Of a DNA stretch of 5,104 nt, positions 1 through 5,104 are shown one piece after another. The notes beneath the pieces are model-generated. The model did no database searches, was not told where the DNA came from, and was given only the letters and a program-made list of their open reading frames with translations. The stretch is from Kiritimatiellia bacterium. GTDB lineage: Bacteria > Verrucomicrobiota > Kiritimatiellia > B70-G9. The position numbers were made by a program, and so were the translations under genes. The stretch is taken from the NCBI GenBank assembly GCA_012961745.1, contig DTYT01000294.1:1-5104 (forward strand), given 5' to 3'. The first letter of the stretch is position 1. Every line of letters begins with the position of its first letter.

Positions 1-564
1 AAGCTCAACCGCATCATCGGCTGGATACCCAGCGTGCGCGGGGCCGAGATGGATCCCATGCTCAAGGCTTTCGAGCCGCACCTAGTGGGGGTCTACGGCT
101 GCCTCAATTTCTTCCTGGGCGGGGATACATGGATCAAGTGGCAGCAGCTGTACTCCGCCTTCCAGGTGGGGGAAATCAGGTACGTGGAGCTGGCCCGGGA
201 ATTCACCCCCTTCTACAAGGAACAGGGCATCAAGGACTTCCTGGAGCAGCAGAGGGACTGGCGCCGCGGAATGCATGTGAACGAGCATTTCCTGGCGGAC
301 ATCCGCGCACGCGCGATGGCGTCCTCCGGCGATGAGGCCGTATCGCGGTGGATCAAGTACCGGGTTCTGACCACGCAGCGACAGGTATGGCCGGAAATCA
401 ACCATGCCCGGCAGATGAAGCTGCTGCACGACGGCCCGAGGCGCGGCGGGATCGGCCCGTACGAATACTCTGCCCGGGTACGGAAAGCGATCGAAGGGCG
501 GATCCGCCGCGAGATGCAGCGGCAGCAGCCGAGCAGGAGCGGGAAAGGGGGCGGGGCGACATGA
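1..564 (+). CDS. C-terminal part of a probable ABC transporter substrate-binding protein (5' end outside window)
   Basis: The frame is open from the first base of the window, so the gene starts upstream and only its last 187 codons are seen. An ATG at 34 is internal and is not taken as the start. The visible part is helix-like and rich in Trp, Tyr and charged residues, and has no membrane segment. It ends in a very basic, Gly-rich tail (RIRREMQRQQ, then SGKGGG). Its stop codon overlaps the start of the permease gene by ATGA, which implies translational coupling and a shared operon. In sugar importers of the MalE-MalF-MalG type the gene before the permeases normally encodes the extracellular substrate-binding lipoprotein, and that is the main reason for the call. 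I do not recognise a diagnostic motif in this C-terminal piece, and the N-terminal signal peptide that would settle it is missing. Another transporter-associated protein is possible. Confidence 0.5.
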   Translation, partial: KLNRIIGWIPSVRGAEMDPMLKAFEPHLVGVYGCLNFFLGGDTWIKWQQLYSAFQVGEIRYVELAREFTPFYKEQGIKDFLEQQRDWRRGMHVNEHFLADIRARAMASSGDEAVSRWIKYRVLTTQRQVWPEINHARQMKLLHDGPRRGGIGPYEYSARVRKAIEGRIRREMQRQQPSRSGKGGGAT

Positions 565-2798
565 AGAGCTGGAAGCTCATCCGGTATCACAAGCAGATCT
601 ACCTGTTCGTGCTGCCCACGGTGATCCTCATAGCTCTCTTCCAGTATTATCCGGCCGCCAGCGGGGTATTCCACAGCTTCTACCGCTGGAACGGCGCGGA
701 TATCAGCGAACCGGTCGGCTTGCGCAACTACGTTGACCTGATGAAAAACGCCGACTTTTGGAACTCCTTCCGGGTGGCGTTCATCATCGGATTGTGGAAC
801 GTGGTGAAGATGAGCACCGCCCTGGCGGTGGCGGTGGCGATTCACCGCTGCCGCAGCGCGCGGATGCAGTTTCTCTACCGCATTCTTTTCGTGATCCCCA
901 TGGTGCTGCCCGGCCTGGTTATCGTGCTCATCTGGCGATCCTTCTTCTTCGAAGCCACCAGCGGCTATCTCAATCTCTTCCTCAAGTCAACCGGGATGAT
1001 GAAAGTCCTGGACTACGTCGCCCGGAACATCCTGGGCTGGGGTGACATATTCTCCCCGGACAAGAATCCCGCCTGGCTGGGACATCCTCGCCTCATCCTG
1101 CCGGCATGTATCATCTGGGGTTTCCCCTGGGTGGGCTCGTTCGCGGTATTGACCCACCTGGCAAAGCTCCAGTCGGTGTCACGGGACGTCTACGAAGCCG
1201 CGGATATCGACGGCGTCAACTGGTGGACGAAGTTCACCCGCATCGAGTTTCCCCTGATCACCGGTTCGATCTATATCAACCTGGTGTTCACCATCATCGG
1301 CACCATCAAGGATGCCGGCATGGTCCTGGCCCTGGCGGGGTTCGAAGGCGGTCCCGGGGGAGTGGTCACTGTTCCGGCGCTCTTCATGTTGCGCAAGGCA
1401 TTCATGGACCAGCGCATGGGATATGCCTGCGCGGTGGGAATCGTCCTGACCATGGTGGTGATGCTGTTGCAGAAGCTCAGCAATTACGGAATGCAGTGGG
1501 GGGAGCTGAACCCCCGCCAGAAGGCGCGGGTGAGGGGGGCGCTGCTGGCCCTCGGCTTGGCGGCCATGCTGGCCGAGAAGCTCGCGTTCGTGGGCTGGAT
1601 TCTGCTGCTGACCGCACTGCCCTACGCCTGCCTCTTCGGCCGGCCGCGCCGGGGCGCGGTGGAAAGCGCGGTGCGTGGGCTGTTGCTGGCCGCAGGCGTG
1701 GGATGGTACGCCGGACGGCTGGACCCGGTCGCCGTGCTCGACCGCATCGCCTGGCCGGGGGCCGCGGTGCTGCGCGCCACGCTGGCTCATCTGGCGCCGG
1801 CCTTGAGGTTTCTGCTGGTGGCCTTCGGCATGCCCTGGCACCTGCTGTGGGCCCCGATCTCCCGACTGCGGGCAGTCCGGCGCCGCGCGCATCGGGAAGA
1901 GCTCACCCGGCGGCACGAAGAAAAGATCCGCAAGGCCTACGCGCGTGCGGAGCTGCCATGGAGAAAAGCCACTACGCGGGCGGCGGCCAATGGGCTGCGG
2001 TTCGCCAAGCACGCCTTCATCTGGTTCGTGCTGGCCTTTGCGTTCCTTCCTCTCTACCTGATGCTGATCGTGAGCGTTAAGACCAACCAGCAGTTCTACG
2101 AGTCGCCCGCCGTGCTCACCTCCCCGCTTCATTGGGAAAACTGGCGCACCGCCTGGGAGATGGTGACGCCCACGGTCGCCAACAGCATTTTCATTTCGAC
2201 CACTGCCACGGCGCTCACGCTGATCTTCGCTCTGGGGGCCGCCTACTTTTTCGCCCGGCTGCGCATGCCGCTTTCCGGGTTCCTGTGGAACGCGGTGCTG
2301 GTGCTGATGATGATGCCGGCGATTGCCAATCTGGTGCCCCTTTTCCGGCTCCTGCGGGACATGAACCTGCTCAACACCCTCACCGCGCTGATCCTGGTTG
2401 GGGCCAGCGGAGGGCAGATCTTCGCCATCTTCGTGTTGCGCAATTTCGTGGCCGACATACCCCGGGACCTGTACGAAGCCGCGGAAATAGACGGCGCCAG
2501 CCACTTCCAGCAGATGCTCAAGATTGTTCTGCCCCTATCCGGCCCCATCCTCGGCACGGTGGGCGTCATGCAGTTCATCGCCCAGTGGAACGACTTCGTC
2601 CTGCCGTTGATCGTCATGCGCGATCACGCCCGCTTGCCGGTGATGGTGCAGCTGCTGCGCATGGCCGGGGAGTACATCAAGCTGTGGGGGCCCCTGATGG
2701 CGGGTTACGCCATGGCAAGCATCCCGATCATTATCCTGTTCGTCTTCTCCATGCGGCTGTTCATCCGCGGGCTCACCGAAGGCGCGGTAAAAGGCTGA
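561..2798 (+). CDS. Fused two-domain ABC sugar-type permease (MalF-like plus MalG-like in one chain)
   Basis: This is a 745-residue membrane protein that should form the whole channel of an ABC importer in the cytoplasmic membrane. Residues 1-310 are a MalF/UgpA-like permease: membrane segments lie near 13-33, 70-95, 105-130, 178-205, 233-255 and 285-305, and the cytoplasmic EAA loop that contacts the ATPase is at 212-231 (EAADIDG, then I228 and P231). Residues 480-745 are a MalG/UgpE-like permease with segments near 483-506, 539-565, 572-595, 604-628, 660-682 and 712-735. Its EAA loop is at 639-658 (EAAEIDG, then I655, L657, P658). Between them lies a linker of about 170 residues with extra hydrophobic stretches and a basic, charged end. 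Such permeases are usually two separate proteins of about 280-310 residues. I chose the ATG at 561 because it overlaps the upstream stop (ATGA) and gives a normal MalF-type N-terminus; the frame remains open further upstream, back to 348. No good internal start was seen in the linker. The substrate is probably a sugar or related polyol, but the sequence does not fix it. No ATPase gene is adjacent. Confidence 0.9.
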   Translation: MKSWKLIRYHKQIYLFVLPTVILIALFQYYPAASGVFHSFYRWNGADISEPVGLRNYVDLMKNADFWNSFRVAFIIGLWNVVKMSTALAVAVAIHRCRSARMQFLYRILFVIPMVLPGLVIVLIWRSFFFEATSGYLNLFLKSTGMMKVLDYVARNILGWGDIFSPDKNPAWLGHPRLILPACIIWGFPWVGSFAVLTHLAKLQSVSRDVYEAADIDGVNWWTKFTRIEFPLITGSIYINLVFTIIGTIKDAGMVLALAGFEGGPGGVVTVPALFMLRKAFMDQRMGYACAVGIVLTMVVMLLQKLSNYGMQWGELNPRQKARVRGALLALGLAAMLAEKLAFVGWILLLTALPYACLFGRPRRGAVESAVRGLLLAAGVGWYAGRLDPVAVLDRIAWPGAAVLRATLAHLAPALRFLLVAFGMPWHLLWAPISRLRAVRRRAHREELTRRHEEKIRKAYARAELPWRKATTRAAANGLRFAKHAFIWFVLAFAFLPLYLMLIVSVKTNQQFYESPAVLTSPLHWENWRTAWEMVTPTVANSIFISTTATALTLIFALGAAYFFARLRMPLSGFLWNAVLVLMMMPAIANLVPLFRLLRDMNLLNTLTALILVGASGGQIFAIFVLRNFVADIPRDLYEAAEIDGASHFQQMLKIVLPLSGPILGTVGVMQFIAQWNDFVLPLIVMRDHARLPVMVQLLRMAGEYIKLWGPLMAGYAMASIPIIILFVFSMRLFIRGLTEGAVKG

Positions 2799-2819
2799 GC
2801 ATGCGGCCCGGGCTACGGC

Positions 2820-3569
2820 TCATCCCTGCAGCGGGCTGCCGCCCGCCAGCATCTCCGCCAACCGGGCGGGGGTTACGGGCCAAGCCCGGCGGCCCAGCAG
2901 GCAGTCAAGGTGGGCCACCATGCAGCGGCGAACCTCTTCCAGCGGGGGAGGACAAGCCGACTCAACCGCCACCGAGGTGACCTCCCCGCCGGACAATCCG
3001 CAGGGGTTGATATAGCTGAAGGGCGCCAGATCGCAGTCCACGTTGAAGCTCAATCCGTGGAAACTCACATCCCGGCGGATGCGATAGCCCACGGCCGCCA
3101 GCTTGCCCCGTTCGGTCCAGATGCCCGGCATGCCCGGCCGGCGGAACGCCCGGATGCCGAAGTCCGCCGCCGTGCGCCGGGCGATCTCTTCCAGCGCGGC
3201 CAGCAGGCCGCCCCGCGCCAGGGGCAAGGTTGAAAGCCGGACGATGGGATAGAGGACCAACTGCCCCGGCCCATGATAGGTGGGACCGCCACCCCGCGAT
3301 GTCCTCTCCACGGCGATCCCCCGGATGCGGATCTCCGCAGGGTCCAGAAGAAAATCCTCCGGTCGGGTCTTCAGACCGACCGTGATCACGGGCTCGTGCT
3401 CCAGGAGCAATACGCTATCGGTCACGCGGTCAGCGGCGCGGGCCGCCGCCAGCCGCTCCATGAGGTGTAGCACCTTGCGGTAAGGTTGAGGTTCGGGATA
3501 GATGACCCGCAGGTATACCGGATGCTCCCCCGCCGCAGCATGCTCATTTCTCTGTGATGAGGGCGCCAT
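2820..3569 (-). CDS. lipB: Octanoyl-[acyl carrier protein]:protein N-octanoyltransferase LipB
   Basis: LipB moves octanoate from acyl carrier protein to the target lysine of lipoate-dependent proteins, the first step of lipoate assembly in the cytoplasm; LipA then inserts sulfur. The 249-residue product carries the family signatures in order: LLLEHEPVITVG (54-65), the RGGGPTYHGPGQLVLYPI block (92-109), GKLAAVGYRI (155-164) with the expected catalytic Lys156, SFHGLSFNVDCDL (169-181), and INPCGL (187-192) with the expected catalytic Cys190, followed by EVTSV. The length is somewhat above the usual 210-240 because of about 17 extra residues at the N-terminus. The ATG at 3569 is preceded by GAGGAA and no better in-frame start follows, so the extension may be real. 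The start lies 26 bases inside gcvH, which encodes a known LipB substrate. The gene ends 21 bases from the stop of the converging permease gene. Confidence 0.95.
   Translation of the reverse strand: MAPSSQRNEHAAAGEHPVYLRVIYPEPQPYRKVLHLMERLAAARAADRVTDSVLLLEHEPVITVGLKTRPEDFLLDPAEIRIRGIAVERTSRGGGPTYHGPGQLVLYPIVRLSTLPLARGGLLAALEEIARRTAADFGIRAFRRPGMPGIWTERGKLAAVGYRIRRDVSFHGLSFNVDCDLAPFSYINPCGLSGGEVTSVAVESACPPPLEEVRRCMVAHLDCLLGRRAWPVTPARLAEMLAGGSPLQG
2826..2849. other. GC-rich stem-loop near the convergent gene ends
   Basis: GCGGGC (2831-2836) and GCCCGC (2841-2846) pair around the loop TGCC. CTG (2826-2828) and CAG (2847-2849) extend the stem past a CA bulge. The hairpin lies 28-51 bases beyond the permease stop and inside the last codons of lipB. 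No T tract follows on either strand, so it is not a classical intrinsic terminator. It might protect the 3' end of the permease mRNA or simply reflect GC-rich coding sequence. Confidence 0.3.
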
Positions 3570-3927
3570 ATTCCTCGGCGCTCAACAGGCCCTCAGTGGC
3601 CGCCGGCTGTTCGAGCGCAAGCCGGAATATCCATCCTCGACCGTAGGGATCGCTGTTGATCAGTTCGGGATGCGATTCCAACTCCGGGTTGACTGCGGAA
3701 ATCGTACCCGCGACGGGACTGTAGACGTCCGCCGCCGCCTTGACCGACTCGATCACGCACACCTGGTCGCGGGCCGCCACCCGGCGCCCTATTTCCGGCA
3801 ATTCGACGAAGGTCACGTCGGTGAGGTTATCCTGGGCGAAATCCGTGATCCCCACCACGCCCTCGTCGCCCTCTATCCGGATCCATTCGTGAGTCTTGGT
3901 ATATAGTCGGTCGGACGGTGCTTTCAT
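3544..3927 (-). CDS. gcvH: Glycine cleavage system H protein
   Basis: GcvH is the small lipoyl carrier that shuttles the aminomethyl group between the P, T and L proteins of the glycine cleavage system. In some bacteria it also acts as the entry point for lipoate to other enzymes. The 127-residue length is normal. The sequence shows YTKTHEW (9-15), GVVGITDFAQDNLTDVTFVE (23-42) and the lipoylation motif ESVKAAADVYSP (60-71), with Lys63 as the lipoylated residue. The family C-terminal pattern NSDPYGRGWIF (91-101) is also present. The frame stays open upstream to 3972, but the ATG at 3927 is preferred because it has an AAGGAG ribosome binding site eight bases upstream and matches the usual N-terminus (KTHEW near residue 11). 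The 3' end overlaps lipB by 26 bases. The genes for the P, T and L proteins are not in the window. Confidence 0.97.
   Translation of the reverse strand: MKAPSDRLYTKTHEWIRIEGDEGVVGITDFAQDNLTDVTFVELPEIGRRVAARDQVCVIESVKAAADVYSPVAGTISAVNPELESHPELINSDPYGRGWIFRLALEQPAATEGLLSAEEYGALITEK
3571..3576 (-). promoter_or_regulatory. Ribosome binding site of lipB, inside gcvH
   Basis: The minus strand reads GAGGAA, one base before the lipB ATG at 3569 (three bases if only GAGG is counted). The spacing is short, but the site supports the start that overlaps gcvH. Because it lies within the gcvH coding sequence, lipB translation is probably coupled to that of gcvH. Confidence 0.5.
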
Positions 3928-3935
3928 CCCTGCTT

Positions 3936-3941
3936 CTCCTT
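3936..3941 (-). promoter_or_regulatory. Ribosome binding site of gcvH
   Basis: The minus strand reads AAGGAG, a near-perfect Shine-Dalgarno sequence, eight bases before the ATG at 3927. It decides between this start and the upstream ATG at 3972 that would add 15 residues. The 75-base gap between the DUF4438 stop and gcvH therefore holds this site. I see no convincing sigma-70 promoter in the rest of it. Confidence 0.8.
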
Positions 3942-4002
3942 GTCGATTGGTCGCCACCCTGCACGATATCACAAACTCAGACCCGGCGGCCGCAACACGC
4001 GT

Positions 4003-4923
4003 TCAGGTCCGGCTCCGGGGCTTCCCCCGCGAAGAACGGAAACGGCCGATTCCCAGGTAGCGGGCTATATTGGCGGCCGCCGATGTCCGCGGAAGGATGC
4101 GGCCATCTCCACAGGTCATGATCACCTGTATTCCGGGACCATGCCCGCTCAGCCGGCTGTCGCCATGGATCACCACCCCTATGCTGACCGCGCCCCGGCG
4201 GTAACCGACGCCCCACCGGGTATCCTGATCCCGAAGAGCGACGACGTCGCCCAGTCGCAACCGGTGCAACCCCAGCCGCTGCAAGGTGGCCTGGTCCTGA
4301 GTCTGCAGGTCATAGTCCCCCTTGTAACTGTCATTACTGCCCACCCCGGATCCCATAAGCTCGGGGGGAATGACCGCCGCCACCGGCACGACCAGGCGCC
4401 CCTGGCTATCCTTCCGCAGCCTCATGCGGTGGAGCAGCTCGGGGCAGACACCGAAAAGACGGATGTCCGGGAACTCGAGCAACTCGAGCCCCGTTCCCCA
4501 TGCCTCCACCCGGATCCGGTCGTCACCGTGCAACTTCCGCAGCACGTCCGGGGGAAAATCAACGATGAGGTGTTCCACTCCGCCATGCTTGCCCGTCACC
4601 ACGCCGGTGCGCCCGTCCGCCGGGCCGCTGATCAATCTGACCGTGTTGCCGATGCACGCGTAGGCCGACAGAGCCCGATTGGGATTTTCGTCGGGTTTGC
4701 CTTTGGCAGCAGCGAAGGAAACGCCCGGCTCGACGTGATCCGCCACCCATCCGAAGGCCGGATCACCCAGCCGCACGTTGTAAGTGATGCCGCCGACAGA
4801 AGGAAGCATGACCGCCGTGCCTTCCGCGGTCACCTCCCACCCGTAGCAGCGCGGAGGAACCACCTGCCCCTGCACGGCAATCCTCACCAAGCTCTTTTCG
4901 TTCGTCTGGAGGCGGCTGGCCAT
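4003..4923 (-). CDS. DUF4438 domain protein, function unknown
   Basis: I recognise this as a full-length DUF4438 protein of 306 residues; the family has no established biochemical function that I know of. The conserved blocks are GGITYNVRLGDPAFGW (44-59), DHVEPGVS (62-69), NRALSAYACIGN (82-93), GVVTGKHGG (107-115), VDFPPDVL (121-128), GSNDSYKGDYDLQT (195-208), LGDVVALRDQD (224-234), GAVSIGVVIHGDS (244-256) and GHGPG (260-264). Repeated conserved Asp and His residues (D62, H63, H113, D198, H253, D255, H261) could suggest an active or metal site, but this is inference. There is no signal peptide or membrane segment, so it is probably cytoplasmic. The frame is open to a TTG at 4983, just beyond the tRNA 3' end, and there is a GTG at 4932. 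I chose the ATG at 4923 because homologues begin about there (LQTNEKSLVRIAVQG), although its ribosome binding site (GTGGGG) is weak. The last 15 residues are an Arg/Ser/Lys-rich tail past the family core. gcvH starts 75 bases downstream on the same strand. Confidence 0.85.
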   Translation of the reverse strand: MASRLQTNEKSLVRIAVQGQVVPPRCYGWEVTAEGTAVMLPSVGGITYNVRLGDPAFGWVADHVEPGVSFAAAKGKPDENPNRALSAYACIGNTVRLISGPADGRTGVVTGKHGGVEHLIVDFPPDVLRKLHGDDRIRVEAWGTGLELLEFPDIRLFGVCPELLHRMRLRKDSQGRLVVPVAAVIPPELMGSGVGSNDSYKGDYDLQTQDQATLQRLGLHRLRLGDVVALRDQDTRWGVGYRRGAVSIGVVIHGDSRLSGHGPGIQVIMTCGDGRILPRTSAAANIARYLGIGRFRSSRGKPRSRT

Positions 4924-4987
4924 GCACCCCACGCTTTCTGCCGTCCAAACCGCGGCCGACCCACTTTTTTGCGAACCTGACAAAAGC

Positions 4988-5062
4988 TGGAGGCGCGGAC
5001 CGGATTCGAACCGGTGAATGCGGGTTTTGCAGACCCGTGCCTTACCACTTGGCTACCGCGCC
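4988..5062 (-). tRNA. trnC: tRNA-Cys, anticodon GCA
   Basis: The minus strand folds as a full cloverleaf. The seven-base acceptor stem pairs GGCGCGG with CCGCGCC. The D arm is closed by GCC/GGC around AAGTGGTAA. The anticodon stem CGGGT/ACCCG carries the loop CTGCAAA, giving anticodon GCA at plus-strand positions 5028-5030. The T arm is ACCGG-TTCGAAT-CCGGT. The discriminator base is U73 (plus-strand 4991), the main identity element for cysteinyl-tRNA synthetase, which agrees with the anticodon. The terminal CCA is encoded (4988-4990). The DUF4438 gene begins 64 bases downstream on the same strand with no clear terminator between them. Only 42 bases lie upstream inside the window, so a tRNA cluster further upstream cannot be excluded. 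Confidence 0.98.
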
Positions 5063-5104
5063 CCCGGCTGATCCTTCACCAAAATAGCCATCCGCCGGTC
5101 AAAA

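Noticed and set aside
1960..2080. ATG at 1960 as a possible start of a separate MalG-like gene
   Set aside because: It is in a different frame from the permease and stops at 2080. The permease frame itself is continuous through the linker.
1179..2504. Long open frame antisense to the permease
   Set aside because: It has the Gly/Arg/His/Gln-rich composition of a shadow frame in GC-rich DNA, no recognisable domain, and lies opposite a clear permease.
3942..4002. Weak promoter-like boxes (TTGCGG and TGATAT, 18 bases apart, minus strand) before gcvH
   Set aside because: Each box matches only three of six consensus bases, which is expected by chance.
4072..4081. Palindrome GGCGGCCGCC
   Set aside because: It lies inside the Ala-rich codons of the DUF4438 C-terminus and is explained by GC-rich alanine codons; no repeat or site context was seen.
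3940..4980. Long open frame on the plus strand opposite DUF4438
   Set aside because: Composition is Pro/His/Arg-rich with no family signature. The minus strand carries well conserved DUF4438 blocks over the same region.
5063..5104. Possible promoter upstream of tRNA-Cys (TTGACC and TATTTT on the minus strand)
   Set aside because: The two boxes are only 10 bases apart, too close for sigma-70 spacing, and the window ends here, so nothing else can be tested.

Overview
The window is a compact, GC-rich bacterial segment with two converging gene blocks and almost no spare DNA. It has ABC sugar-type transport genes, a lipoylation enzyme next to its protein substrate, a DUF4438 protein, and a tRNA-Cys with its CCA encoded. 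Start codons are ATG, with purine-rich ribosome binding sites where visible. The gene content does not fix the phylum. DUF4438 proteins are known mostly from thermophilic and anaerobic bacteria, so a deep-branching Firmicutes-like, Armatimonadota-like or other environmental lineage is plausible. That is inference only.

Left block, plus strand (1-2798): the 3' part of a gene cut by the window edge overlaps by ATGA a long permease gene. The upstream product is probably a substrate-binding protein, judged mainly by position. The permease reading frame is 745 codons and contains two complete ABC permease domains (MalF-like then MalG-like), each with its own EAA loop. They are joined by a linker of about 170 residues that contains further hydrophobic segments. 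These proteins would form the receptor and channel of an importer. No ATPase gene is present, so ATPase subunits must come from elsewhere.

Right block, minus strand (5062 down to 2820): tRNA-Cys(GCA), a DUF4438 protein, gcvH (glycine cleavage H protein) and lipB (octanoyltransferase), in transcription order. gcvH and lipB overlap by 26 bases and are almost surely co-translated. LipB attaches octanoate to the lysine of GcvH that later carries lipoate, so enzyme and substrate are encoded side by side. LipA and the other glycine cleavage proteins are not in the window. The two blocks meet tail to tail with 21 bases between stop codons.

No mobile element, CRISPR array or long repeat was seen. 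The most unusual item is the fused two-domain permease with its membrane-like linker. The least understood gene is the DUF4438 member.
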